Of a stretch of DNA of 64,000 nt, positions 45,320 through 53,603 are shown in pieces. The stretch is taken from assembly GCF_043555935.1 (NCBI RefSeq), contig NZ_JBIGIB010000003.1, positions 1 to 64,000 on the forward strand, given 5' to 3'. Positions within the stretch are counted from its first letter, which is position 1; each line of letters begins with the position of its first letter. The notes beneath the pieces were generated by a model. It made no database searches and had not been told where the DNA came from. It saw only the letters and a list, made by a program, of their open reading frames with translations. A program made the translations under genes and the position numbers. This stretch comes from Pelomonas baiyunensis (lineage in GTDB: Bacteria > Pseudomonadota > Gammaproteobacteria > Burkholderiales > Burkholderiaceae_C).

Positions 45320-45763
45320 TCAGTGGGTGGACTCGGCCAGCGCCTGCAGGCGCTGCAGCGCGCGGGGCCAGGTGTCGTTCAAAAACGCGAGGAAACCGTC
45401 GTTCCAGGCCTGCAGCTGCACGGCCAGGTGCGTGCCGCCGCCGGGCGCGGGGGTGAAGGTGTAGGTCTCGCGGGCGGGGTGCTGGTGGAGGGGGCTGTCG
45501 GCCACGGGCCGGCCGTCCTGCAGCTCGCCCACCAGGCGCAGGCTCAGCCGCGTGTGGGGCGTGGCTTCGTCCACCACGGCTTCCATGCCAAAGCCTTGCG
45601 GGTCCAGAAAGCGCAGGCGGTGGCCAGTGGCCCAGTGGCCTTCAAAGTACGAGCCCTCGCAGAAGGCGCGCGTCCAGTCGCGGTAGGCGAGGGGGTCGAA
45701 CATGCAGTCCCACACGCGGGCGGGCGGGGCGGCGATGTCGATGCTGAACTGCAGGTCGGTCAT
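45320..45763 (-). CDS. SRPBCC family protein
   Basis: This is a 147-residue START-like protein: FSIDIAAPPARVWDCMFDPLAYRDWTRAFCEGSYFEGHW at the N-terminus, then GFGMEAVVDEATPHTRLSLRLVGEL and a C-terminal helix WPRALQRLQALAE. The start at 45763 makes a 4-base overlap (ATGA) with the upstream SRPBCC gene. It presumably binds a hydrophobic ligand. It is one of three helix-grip proteins in this operon. Confidence 0.82.
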   Translation of the reverse strand: MTDLQFSIDIAAPPARVWDCMFDPLAYRDWTRAFCEGSYFEGHWATGHRLRFLDPQGFGMEAVVDEATPHTRLSLRLVGELQDGRPVADSPLHQHPARETYTFTPAPGGGTHLAVQLQAWNDGFLAFLNDTWPRALQRLQALAESTH

Positions 45764-46299
45764 CGCGGCGCCTCCGCCAGTTCGCGCAGGTGCTGCAGGC
45801 CGGCCTCGAAGTCGCGGCCCACCATGGCGTCCATGTTGATGAACAGGCCCATCAGCTTGCTCATGAAGTTGGCGGGGCCGTGCATGGTCCAGCGCACCTC
45901 GGTGGCGCCGTCGGGCAGGGGTTGCAGCGCGAACTCGGCCTGGTTGTGGGCCTCGAAGGGCTGGATGAAGTCCAGCTTCATCTGCACCGCCCGGCCGGGC
46001 TGCTGGCCGGTGATTTCCAGGCTGCCGGTGCCCACTTCCTTGCTGGCCCAGTCGTAGCGCGAGCCCACGCCGCGCTCGGGGCCGCTGTAGGCGCCTTTGA
46101 GCATCGGGTCTTTGCGCTCGTAGGGGTTCCAGCGGTTGAAGGCGCGCAGCTCGCCAATCAGCGGCCACACCACTTCAGGCGGCGCCGCCAGGCGGGCACG
46201 GCGCTCCACGCGGAACTCGTCGGGCCGCGTGGCAGCCACCGCCAGCACGCCCACCACCGCCAGGCCCACGGCGCCCAGCGCGTACACCAGGGCGCTCAT
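45760..46299 (-). CDS. Membrane-anchored SRPBCC (polyketide-cyclase-like) protein
   Basis: This 179-residue protein starts with one membrane helix (residues 3-22), followed by a START domain: RRARLAAPPEVVWPLIGELRAFNRWNPYERKDP, GVGSRYDWASKEVGTGSLEITGQQPGRAVQMKLDF and MHGPANFMSKLMGLFINMDAMVGRDFEAGLQHL. The anchor places the ligand-binding domain at the inner membrane. It overlaps by 4 bases with the genes on both sides, so expression is tightly coupled across the operon. Confidence 0.82.
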   Translation of the reverse strand: MSALVYALGAVGLAVVGVLAVAATRPDEFRVERRARLAAPPEVVWPLIGELRAFNRWNPYERKDPMLKGAYSGPERGVGSRYDWASKEVGTGSLEITGQQPGRAVQMKLDFIQPFEAHNQAEFALQPLPDGATEVRWTMHGPANFMSKLMGLFINMDAMVGRDFEAGLQHLRELAEAPR

Positions 46300-46727
46300 G
46301 CGGCACCGCCAGGCTGAACTTGTTGCGTGCCGGGGCCGGCCATGTCGCCGCCGGGGGCGAAGTCGGCCTCGTCGTACAGGCGGCGCACCTCCACCTCGCA
46401 GCCGCCGTGCGGGAAGGGCATGGGGAAGCGGCTGGCCCAGGCCTGGGCTTCGTCCACCGAGCGCACCTGGATCAGCGTGTAGCCGGCAATCAGCTCTTTG
46501 GTTTCAGCGAACGGGCCGTCGATGCGCTGCACGCTGCCGTCGGCCGCATAGCGCTGGCGCCAGCCGTCGCGGCTGGGGCGCAGGCCGGCGGCGTCCAGCA
46601 GCACGCCGGCGCGGGCCAGTTCCTCATGGAAGGCGCCCATGGCCTGGAAGATGGGCGCGAACTCGGGGCCGGGGGGGGCGCCGCGCTCGCTGGTGGCGGT
46701 GGCGCGAACCTGGATCATGAATCGCAT
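46296..46727 (-). CDS. YciI/DGPF-domain protein 1
   Basis: This is a 143-residue YCII-related protein with the defining DGPFAETKELIAGYTLIQV segment, and FMIQVRATATSERGAPP at the start. DGPF proteins are the standard companions of ECF42 sigma factors; YciI-type folds keep a His/Asp pair thought to act in hydrolysis or dehalogenation. The start at 46727 has AGGAGA upstream. The gene lies directly downstream of the TGTCGA-N17-CGTC promoter at 46791-46817 and is the first in the run that ends with the sigma gene. Confidence 0.87.
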   Translation of the reverse strand: MRFMIQVRATATSERGAPPGPEFAPIFQAMGAFHEELARAGVLLDAAGLRPSRDGWRQRYAADGSVQRIDGPFAETKELIAGYTLIQVRSVDEAQAWASRFPMPFPHGGCEVEVRRLYDEADFAPGGDMAGPGTQQVQPGGAA

Positions 46728-46790
46728 GGTGGGTCTCTCCTGGGAAATGGCAGCGCTTGAGGCAGCACTTCGGGCTGCGTTCAAGTCCAC

Positions 46791-46817
46791 GACGATCCAG
46801 CCCGGCCGATTTCGACA
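46791..46817 (-). promoter_or_regulatory. Predicted ECF42-dependent promoter
   Basis: The minus strand reads TGTCGA (46812-46817), a 17-base spacer, then CGTC (46791-46794), about 60 bases before the first DGPF start. TGTCGA at -35 and a CGAC/CGTC-type -10 are what I recall as the ECF42 consensus; the match was found by eye. It would let the sigma factor drive its own operon. Confidence 0.65.
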
Positions 46818-46859
46818 AACCCGGGGTGCCCCCCTTACCGCGGCGCCCCAAAGTGCGGG

Positions 46860-47207
46860 TCAGGTGTAGCAGGGCCCCACGCCGCGGATTTCCACCGTGG
46901 CCCACTCGGCCGCCGGGCAGCGTTCGGCCCACGCCTGCGCCACGGCGGCGTCGTCGGTGTCCAGCAAAAAGTAGCCACCCACCATTTCCTTGGCCTCGGC
47001 GAAGGGGCCGTCCAGCACCTGCACGGCGCCGTCGCGCTTGCTCAGGCGGCGGGCAGCGGTGCCCAGCGAGTTCACGCCCATCAGCAGGCCCTCGGCCTGC
47101 AGCTGGCCGGCGAAGTCCAGCATGCGCTGGTAGGCCGCCTCGCCGTCCACACGGCCGCGCTCGGCCCGCTGGCCGATGGGTTCGACGATGAGCAACATCT
47201 GAGGCAT
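46860..47207 (-). CDS. YciI/DGPF-domain protein 2
   Basis: This 115-residue YCII-related protein has VLDGPFAEAKEMVGGYFLLDTDDAAVAQAWAERCP and a C-terminal VEIRGVGPCYT. It differs in sequence from its neighbour at 46296-46727, so they are not a recent duplication. It is separated from that gene by 132 bases that hold the ECF42 promoter. I see no TGTCGA-type promoter upstream of it, so its control may differ. It is divergent from the GAF kinase. Confidence 0.85.
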   Translation of the reverse strand: MPQMLLIVEPIGQRAERGRVDGEAAYQRMLDFAGQLQAEGLLMGVNSLGTAARRLSKRDGAVQVLDGPFAEAKEMVGGYFLLDTDDAAVAQAWAERCPAAEWATVEIRGVGPCYT

Positions 47208-47275
47208 GGCGGCTTGATCCAGGGCAACAAAAGGGGTGATTCTGACCCTCGGCGCACAGCGAAGCGCTCCCGCAC

Positions 47276-47304
47276 TTGGCAGTCCTGGGGACAACCCGTA
47301 TAAC
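47276..47304 (+). promoter_or_regulatory. Sigma-70-type promoter of the GAF kinase gene
   Basis: TTGGCA (47276-47281), a 17-base spacer and TATAAC (47299-47304) lie 21 bases before the ATG at 47326, which also has GCGGAGG at 47313-47319. The match is close to the housekeeping consensus, so the leader is very short. Confidence 0.7.
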
Positions 47305-47325
47305 CCCCCAACTGCGGAGGACTCC

Positions 47326-49020
47326 ATGGACAACCTGGCCCACGTCGCGATGCTGACCGTTCGGCCCGTTTCGGGCCTGCCCATCGTGCAGGCCGCCTCC
47401 GGGCGGGCCGAGGTGCTAGGGCTGCCCACGGCCGCGCTGGCCGGCCGGCCCCTGGTGGCGCTGTGCCCGGCCGACGACCCGCCCCACAGCGGCGCGGCGC
47501 TGGAAGCCGCGGTGCACGCCCTGCGCCCCGGCCAGACCCAGCGGCTGCTGTGGCCCCTGACCGGCCGGGACGCCCGCCCTCGCCTGCACGAGCTGATGTT
47601 GCACCGCTCCCTCGCGGTGGACGACCCGGTCACCCTGTGCCTGGTGGACCTGACCCAGCTGTCGTTCACCAAAGCGCTGAGCGAGGGCGAGAACGAGTTG
47701 CTGCAGCTGGTGGCCAGCGGCGAACCGCTGCAAGGGGTGCTGAACCGGCTGACCGAGCTGATCGAGGCGCAGTTCGACGGGCTGTACTGCAGCGTGATGC
47801 TGCTGGACACCGACAGCCTGCGCATGCACCCCGGCGCCGGCCCGCGCATGCCGGCGGAGTACCTGCAGCTGCTGGACGGGCTGGCCATCGGCCCAGGCGT
47901 GGGCTCCTGCGGCACGGCCATGTTCCATGACCGCACGGTCATCGTGGAAGACATCGACTCCGACCCGCTGTGGGCGCCCTACAAGCACCTGGTGCCGCTG
48001 GGCTTCAAGGCCTGCTGGTCCGAGCCCATCCACGCCGCCGGGCAGGGCGTGATCGGCAGCTTTGCGATGTACTACCGCGAGCAACGCAGCCCCGGCCACG
48101 ACGAGTTGACCGCGCTGCGCGTGGCGAGTCATCTGGCGGGCATCGCCATCGACCAGGCCCGCCGCGAGGAAGAGCGCCGCCGCGCCGCCGAGTGGCTGGA
48201 GACGCAGGTGCAGGCGCGCACGCGCGAGCTGCTGCAGGCGCAGGAAGAGCTCATCAGCAGCCGCAAGCTGGCGGCGCTGGGCCAGCTGCTGGCCGGCATT
48301 GCGCACGAGATGAACACGCCGCTGAGCAACGCCCTGCTGTCGGCCGACGTAGTGCGCGAACGCAGCCGCGTGGTGCAGGACAAACTCGCCAGCCACTGCG
48401 CCCTGCGCCGCCAGGAGCTGGCCGACTGGATGACCCAGGCCAGCCACGCGGCCTTGCTGGTGGAACAGAACGTGCAGCGGGCGCTGCAGCTCATCACCCG
48501 CTTCAAGCAACTCACCGAAGACGGCGGGCGCGCGGTGCGGCTGCCCTTCCGGCTGCGCGAGGCCGCGCTGCAGGCCTGGGCACGCGTGCAGGCCCGCATG
48601 TCGGTGCGGCATGTGCAGTTCATCTGTGACGTGCCCGACACCCTGGTGCTGGACGGCTACCGCGACGTGCTGATGCAGGTGCTGGAACAACTGTTCGAGA
48701 ACGCCTGCGTGCACGGCTTCGAGGGCAGCGCCGGGCAGATCCGCGTGGGCACCACGCCCGCGGCGCTCGGCCACCTGGGCCTGGAGGTGCGCGACAACGG
48801 CAACGGCATGGACAGCCCACAGCTCAGCCGCGCGTTCGAGCCCTTCTTCACCACCCGCTTCGGGCAGGGCGGCAGCGGCCTGGGCCTGTTCGTGGTGCAC
48901 AGCCTGGTGGAGAACCTGCTGGGCGGCGCCATCCGGCTGGAGAGCCAGCCCGGCCAAGGCACCGTGGCCCGGCTGGACCTGCCCGTGCCGGTGGCCGAGA
49001 CCGAACCCCAAGCCGCGTGA
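47326..49020 (+). CDS. GAF-domain sensor histidine kinase
   Basis: This is a 564-residue cytoplasmic kinase without membrane spans. Domains in order: a PAS-like N-terminus (about 1-115), a GAF domain (about 125-290, with GPGVGSCGTAMF and GVIGSFAMYYRE), a coiled coil, HisKA with His327 in GIAHEMNTPLSNALLSADV, and HATPase_c with ENACVHGF, DNGNGM and GSGLGLFVVHSL. GVGSCGTA-type GAF domains occur in proteins that sense redox or small ligands. No response regulator is adjacent downstream; the nearest is at 50086. A sigma-70-type promoter and good ribosome-binding site fix the start. Confidence 0.87.
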   Translation: MDNLAHVAMLTVRPVSGLPIVQAASGRAEVLGLPTAALAGRPLVALCPADDPPHSGAALEAAVHALRPGQTQRLLWPLTGRDARPRLHELMLHRSLAVDDPVTLCLVDLTQLSFTKALSEGENELLQLVASGEPLQGVLNRLTELIEAQFDGLYCSVMLLDTDSLRMHPGAGPRMPAEYLQLLDGLAIGPGVGSCGTAMFHDRTVIVEDIDSDPLWAPYKHLVPLGFKACWSEPIHAAGQGVIGSFAMYYREQRSPGHDELTALRVASHLAGIAIDQARREEERRRAAEWLETQVQARTRELLQAQEELISSRKLAALGQLLAGIAHEMNTPLSNALLSADVVRERSRVVQDKLASHCALRRQELADWMTQASHAALLVEQNVQRALQLITRFKQLTEDGGRAVRLPFRLREAALQAWARVQARMSVRHVQFICDVPDTLVLDGYRDVLMQVLEQLFENACVHGFEGSAGQIRVGTTPAALGHLGLEVRDNGNGMDSPQLSRAFEPFFTTRFGQGGSGLGLFVVHSLVENLLGGAIRLESQPGQGTVARLDLPVPVAETEPQAA

Positions 49021-49101
49021 GGGGCCAAGCCGGCGCGGCACGCCCGGCGCAACCGGCGGTTGCTATCCTGCCCGCTCCCTTTCCTTGCAAGGACTGACCC
49101 C

Positions 49102-49623
49102 ATGAAACACGCCCTGATTGCCAGCGCCTGCCTGCTGGCCAGCAGCCTGAGCCTCGCGGCCGAAACCACGGTGGCCCTCACCACCGCCGAGAAGGCCGGC
49201 AGCGGCACCGCGGTGGGGTCGGTGCGCATCGTCGAAACACCGTACGGCCTGGCGTTCTACCCCACGCTGCAAGGCCTGCCGCCGGGCCTGCATGGCTTTC
49301 ACGTGCATGAAAAGCCCTCGTGCGCCCCGGGCGACAACAACGGCACGCCCGTGCCTGCCGGTGCGGCCGGCGGCCACCTGGACCCGGCCGGCACCAAGAA
49401 GCACGGCGAGCCCTGGGGCGACGGCCACCTGGGCGACCTGCCCCCGCTGTTCGTGGCCGCCGACGGCACCGCCAGCGCCCCGGTGCTGGGCCCGCGCCTG
49501 AAGCTGGCCGATGTGAAGAACCGCGCGCTGATGGTGCACGCCGGCGGCGACAACCACGCCGACCACCCCGCCCCGCTGGGCGGTGGCGGCGCGCGCGTGG
49601 CGTGCGGCGTGATCGGCGGCTGA
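49102..49623 (+). CDS. sodC: Periplasmic Cu/Zn superoxide dismutase
   Basis: This 173-residue enzyme detoxifies superoxide in the periplasm; residues 1-19 are a signal peptide. Copper and zinc ligands are visible in GFHVHEKPSC, GGHLDPAGTKKHGEPWGDGHLGDLP and VHAGGDNHADHP, with the second disulphide Cys in RVACGVIGG. Length and the extra HLDPAGTKKHG loop fit bacterial SodC. Upstream, GCAACCG-G-CGGTTGC (49049-49063) is a perfect palindrome next to a possible -10 (TATCCT), perhaps an operator. The start is supported by AAGGA. Confidence 0.92.
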   Translation: MKHALIASACLLASSLSLAAETTVALTTAEKAGSGTAVGSVRIVETPYGLAFYPTLQGLPPGLHGFHVHEKPSCAPGDNNGTPVPAGAAGGHLDPAGTKKHGEPWGDGHLGDLPPLFVAADGTASAPVLGPRLKLADVKNRALMVHAGGDNHADHPAPLGGGGARVACGVIGG

Positions 49624-49639
49624 GGTCGGGCCCGAGCGG

Positions 49640-50011
49640 TCAGCCCCCGCTGACGAACCACACCTTCGCAATGCCCTGGGGCGTGACCTCGTAAATCGCC
49701 GCCACCTCCTGCGGGTGGGGCTCCACGCCGTGCACACGTTCGTGGTCGATCACCTTGTTGCCGAACACCATGCGGTTCACCAGCTCGGCGTGCAGCCCCG
49801 GCAGGTTGAAGCGGTGGTCGCGGTAGCGGGCGCCGAACGCGGCCTTGCCCACCAGCTGGGGCGTGGCGTCGGGCAGGCGGTAGGCCACCACGTCGTCGGT
49901 GTACTCGGCCAGAAAGCGATCCAGGTCGCGGGCGTTGTAGGCGTCCAGCTGGCGCTGGGCGAAGGCGGCGGGGTCAAAGCCCGCGGGGGTGGGGTCTGCC
50001 GGCTCGGTCAT
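49640..50011 (-). CDS. SnoaL/NTF2-like fold protein
   Basis: This 123-residue NTF2-like protein has the helix FAQRQLDAYNARDLDRFLAEYTDDVVAYRLPD and later FGARYRDHRFNLPGLHAELVNRMVFGNKVIDHERVHG, typical of SnoaL-like polyketide cyclases and nuclear-transport-factor-2 proteins annotated as steroid delta-isomerase. The start at 50011 is one of two close Met codons. It is convergent with sodC. The ligand or reaction is unknown. Confidence 0.8.
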   Translation of the reverse strand: MTEPADPTPAGFDPAAFAQRQLDAYNARDLDRFLAEYTDDVVAYRLPDATPQLVGKAAFGARYRDHRFNLPGLHAELVNRMVFGNKVIDHERVHGVEPHPQEVAAIYEVTPQGIAKVWFVSGG

Positions 50012-50085
50012 GCGCGCCAGCATAGGCTGGGGGCGGAAGAATCCTTCCGGCAAGCCCGGGGCGGGGCTGCCCATAATCGCCCGCC

Positions 50086-50769
50086 ATGCCCCGCATTGCC
50101 GTCATTGAAGACGACCCCACCACCAGCGACCAGCTCGCCGGCTGGATTCGCGCCGCCCATGACGGCCTGGTGGTGGACCAGCACTTCGACCGCGCCAGCG
50201 CCGAAGCCGCGCTGCGCCGCGAGCGCTACGACCTGGTGGTGCTGGACATCGAGCTCGGCGCCGAGCGCCATGCCGGCGTGGCCCTCATCAACGAGATCAA
50301 CAAGCAGGGCCTGGGCACGCCGGTGCTGGTGGTGTCGGCCATGCCGGCGGCGCTGTACCGCAGCATCATGCAGGCGCTGGACGCGTGGGACTACCTGCAA
50401 AAAACCACCTTCGAGCAGGCCGAGTTCGTGGCCACCTTCCTGGAGATCCTGCGCACCGCGCAGGCCCGCACGCCCCAGCCCGCCGCGGGCGAGCTGCAGC
50501 TGGACCCGCTCAAGCAACGCTCGCCCCTGTGGCGCGGCCAGCGCGTGAACCTGCCGCTCACGGCCCAGCGCATCCTGGCCACGCTGCACGCCCGCACCGG
50601 CGAGGTGGTGAGTTATGAAGAACTCTTCGACGTGGTGAAAAGCGGCCGCAACCGCGACAACGTGCGCAAGCACGTGGCCACCATCCGCGACGCCTTCCGC
50701 GACCTGGACCCCGCGTTCGACGGCATCGAGAACATCCCGATGCGCGGCTTCCGCTGGACCGGGGCCTGA
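50086..50769 (+). CDS. Response regulator with C-terminal DNA-binding domain
   Basis: This 227-residue two-component regulator has a receiver domain with acidic pocket Asp9/Asp10, phospho-acceptor Asp54 in LVVLDIEL, Ser in VVSAMP and Lys in DYLQKTTF. A linker and an OmpR-like winged helix (SYEELFDVVKSGRNRDNVRKHVATIRDAFRDLD, then NIPMRGFRWTG) follow. It is followed by its kinase after 13 bases. Target genes are unknown; the divergently oriented NTF2-like gene is one candidate. Confidence 0.87.
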   Translation: MPRIAVIEDDPTTSDQLAGWIRAAHDGLVVDQHFDRASAEAALRRERYDLVVLDIELGAERHAGVALINEINKQGLGTPVLVVSAMPAALYRSIMQALDAWDYLQKTTFEQAEFVATFLEILRTAQARTPQPAAGELQLDPLKQRSPLWRGQRVNLPLTAQRILATLHARTGEVVSYEELFDVVKSGRNRDNVRKHVATIRDAFRDLDPAFDGIENIPMRGFRWTGA

Positions 50770-50782
50770 CCACCCCACGCAC

Positions 50783-52870
50783 GTGAAGCTCGGCCCGGTC
50801 GACGTGACGCTGACCGCCATGCCGCGCCTGGGCGTGGCGGCGTTTCGCAACCGCATCGTCTTCCACCTCGTGTTCGTGGCCCTGGCCCTGGCCACGCTGG
50901 CCCTGGCCCTGGCGCTGCTGAACGAAGAGCGCCAGCGCAACGCCCAGCGTTACGCGCAGACGTTTGCCAAGTCCCTGGCCGAGGTGGTGGCCCAGCTGCG
51001 CCACCCCTCGGGCCAGCTGGCGCTGATGAACCCCGAGCCCTCGCAGGCCGAGCCCGGCTGGGTGGCGCCGCTGGTGCTGCCGTTTGGCGCCATCGACTTC
51101 GACGACGCCAACAAGGCCCGCCGCGCGGTGGAGATGGCCGGCTGCGGCCTGCAATACCCCGGCGGCGCCAGCCTGTGCGCCGCCGTGGGCAGCAACGCCT
51201 ACGCCGGTGGCTTTGTGTACCTGGTGGCCAGCCTGGACGCCCCGCCCCTGGTGAGCCGCGAGCACGGCGCGCTGGACCTGAGCGACCTGCACCGCGTGCA
51301 GGTGCGGCTGCGCCACGGCAGCACCGAGCAGGTGTGGCTCGCCCCCGTGGAAATGCGCGACGCCCAGCGCGGCCAGCTGCCCGGCTTCACCGTGGCCGAG
51401 CCCGGCAACACCACCACGCTGCCGCCCCATGCCCGCCCGCAGCGCGACTTCCGCGGCTGGGTCTGGCGCGACGGCCCCTGCCTGACCGGCCCCGAGCCCT
51501 GCACGCGGCGCACCACCGTGTCGTTGCGGCTGCCGGTGGAGGCGTTCCGCGAGGCGCTGTTCCACCCGGGCGGCCCGCAGTGGCCCCCGGCCGACCTGGC
51601 CCGCACCGGCCTGCGGCTGAGCCTGCTGGGCCCCGGCGGCGCGCAGGTGTTTGACAGCGCCAGCCCGGGCGCCCAGCCCCCGCTGAGCCTGGCCAAGCTG
51701 GCCGCCGGCCTGGCCCCGGGCGAAACCCTGCGCGTGACCCACGGCACCAAGCTCATCGCGCTGCTGCAAGGCGACGACGACACCACCGCCCCCGCCTCGC
51801 CCTGGCTGATGACGTTGATTCAACAGCTGCCCGCCCCCAACACGCCGCGCACCCTCAGCGCGCACGACGCCGTCACCACGCCGGCCGGCCGGTTCGAGGT
51901 GACGCTGACCGGCGACCTGCACGGGCTGGACCGCTCCTTGAGCGCCAGCGCCGCGCGCCTGGGCTGGCCGGTGGCCGCCATGCTGGCTGCGCTGGCGGCG
52001 GCGTGGTTCATCATCGAAGTGGGCCTGATCCGCCGCGTGGCCACGCTCACGAAACGCGCGGCGGCGCTGTCGCACCAGATGCAGCGGGCCGGGGCGGGCG
52101 GTGGTGCAAACGCTGGCGCCGGTGCCCTGGGCACGCTGGAAGTGGCCGACCTGCGCGGGCGCGACGAACTCGGCATCTTGGCCGGCGCGCTGTCAGACCT
52201 GCTGCAGCAGGCCAAAGACAGCCTGCACCGCGAGCAACTGCGCGCCGAACGCGAGCACGACCAATGGCAGGCCGTGGGGCACGAAATCATGTCACCGCTG
52301 CAGTCGCTGATGCTGCTGCACGCCGCCGACACCGACCCCAGCCGCCGCTACGTGCAGCGCATGCAGCAGGCCGTGAAGGTGCTGTACGGCCAGGCCTCCC
52401 CGCGCGAGGCCCTGGCCGCCGCCACGCTGGCCGTGGGCCGGCTGGACCTGGATGCCTTTCTGCGCGGCGTGGCCGAAAACGCCGCCGACGCCGGCATTGC
52501 CCACGTGGCCTACACCCCCGCCGCCCAGCCCGTGTGGGTGCAGGCCGACGAATACCCGCTGGAAGACGCCCTCACCCACGTGCTCACCAACGCCGACCGC
52601 TACCGCGTGCCCGGCAGCCCCATCACGCTCACCCTGCGCCTGGACGCCGAACTGGCCACGCTGGAGGTGCACAACCCCGGCCCCCCCATCGCAGCCGACC
52701 AGCTCACGCGCATCTTTGACTACGGCGTCAGCGACGCGCCCCCCAACACCGGCCCCCGCCGCGGCCAGGGCCTGTTCGTGGCCAAGACCTACCTCGCCAA
52801 GATGGGCGGCCGGATCGCGGCGCGGAACGTGGCGGATGGGGTGGTGTTTGAGATTGGGTTGAGGCGCTAG
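50783..52870 (+). CDS. Membrane-bound sensor histidine kinase
   Basis: This is a 695-residue partner of the preceding response regulator. A first membrane span (about 27-46) leads to a very large periplasmic sensor (about 47-385) with Cys pairs (MAGCGLQYPGGASLC, GPCLTGPEPC), then a second span (about 395-415) and a HAMP-like linker. His500 in VGHEIMSPLQSLMLL is the phosphorylated residue. The ATPase has TNADRYR, FDYGVSD and GQGLFVAK. The GTG at 50783 was taken as start; the ATG 12 codons further on is equally possible, and neither has a strong ribosome-binding site. Confidence 0.83.
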   Translation: MKLGPVDVTLTAMPRLGVAAFRNRIVFHLVFVALALATLALALALLNEERQRNAQRYAQTFAKSLAEVVAQLRHPSGQLALMNPEPSQAEPGWVAPLVLPFGAIDFDDANKARRAVEMAGCGLQYPGGASLCAAVGSNAYAGGFVYLVASLDAPPLVSREHGALDLSDLHRVQVRLRHGSTEQVWLAPVEMRDAQRGQLPGFTVAEPGNTTTLPPHARPQRDFRGWVWRDGPCLTGPEPCTRRTTVSLRLPVEAFREALFHPGGPQWPPADLARTGLRLSLLGPGGAQVFDSASPGAQPPLSLAKLAAGLAPGETLRVTHGTKLIALLQGDDDTTAPASPWLMTLIQQLPAPNTPRTLSAHDAVTTPAGRFEVTLTGDLHGLDRSLSASAARLGWPVAAMLAALAAAWFIIEVGLIRRVATLTKRAAALSHQMQRAGAGGGANAGAGALGTLEVADLRGRDELGILAGALSDLLQQAKDSLHREQLRAEREHDQWQAVGHEIMSPLQSLMLLHAADTDPSRRYVQRMQQAVKVLYGQASPREALAAATLAVGRLDLDAFLRGVAENAADAGIAHVAYTPAAQPVWVQADEYPLEDALTHVLTNADRYRVPGSPITLTLRLDAELATLEVHNPGPPIAADQLTRIFDYGVSDAPPNTGPRRGQGLFVAKTYLAKMGGRIAARNVADGVVFEIGLRR

Positions 52871-52948
52871 GGCTGAGAGGGGCAGCACGGGGCATGAGGC
52901 CGAATGAATCAGCGGTAGCTACTGGATAACCCAACAATCTATTGCCAC

Positions 52949-53527
52949 ATGAACGCCGACGACCACTTAACCCGCCTCATCCCTCACCGCCTCGATGCAC
53001 TTGCAATCCTTGCGTTGATTCTTGAACTGAGGCTGGGGTGGGAAGAGCCAAAACCCATGCAAATCCTCGTCGATGGTCGGGTTCAGTTCGAAGGGCTGAC
53101 GAGCCTGTTCACAAACCCGATCATCGAAGTCGGCACGCTCCACATTCGGGCGCTGCTGGAATTCATTGGCCTCAAAGCCAAAGCAGGTGCCTTGGTAGCT
53201 GTGCTCCCAGGCCAGAGAAAGTCAGACGATGCAGGCATTGAGCTGCTCGAACTCAATGGAAAGCCGCTGCAACTCGTCACCCCTGTCCAAGCTCGAAATG
53301 CTCATCCGGAAAGCCCGGCGCTTGCAGAAGCAAGTTTGGTCGCAGCAATCAATGCTGCAAACAAAGGCATGGCGCATCTGTCCACGCACTATGCGAACAA
53401 CCCGGTAGAGGCCGAACAGCTACTACTGGCGGCTCGCCTCACCCAGCAGCTTGTGGAAAGACATGTGTACCTGCCGCTGGGTCGTGAACGGCCGGCCATC
53501 CCAATTGAGGCAAAGCCACGCCTGTGA
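52949..53527 (+). CDS. Hypothetical protein of atypical composition
   Basis: This 192-residue protein has no signal peptide or membrane span and is clearly lower in GC than its neighbours. An N-terminal helical half (HRLDALAILALILELRLGW; LHIRALLEFIGLK) is followed by a C-terminal half with AAINAANKGMAHLSTHYANN and a long final helix. The NK..AHL pattern recalls HEPN-like or other small helical families, but I cannot assign it. It stands alone between the kinase and the minus-strand gene at 53604. It was probably acquired by transfer. Confidence 0.6.
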   Translation: MNADDHLTRLIPHRLDALAILALILELRLGWEEPKPMQILVDGRVQFEGLTSLFTNPIIEVGTLHIRALLEFIGLKAKAGALVAVLPGQRKSDDAGIELLELNGKPLQLVTPVQARNAHPESPALAEASLVAAINAANKGMAHLSTHYANNPVEAEQLLLAARLTQQLVERHVYLPLGRERPAIPIEAKPRL

Positions 53528-53603
53528 CGGCCAGCTTCCACCCGAGGGGCATTCCCCGGCAAGCCGGGCCATGCCTCTCATGTCAAACGTCGCCCCCGCC
53601 AAC

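Noticed and set aside
44186..46057. Long plus-strand frame across the ECF42 operon
   Set aside because: It is antisense to several overlapping genes with clear domains.
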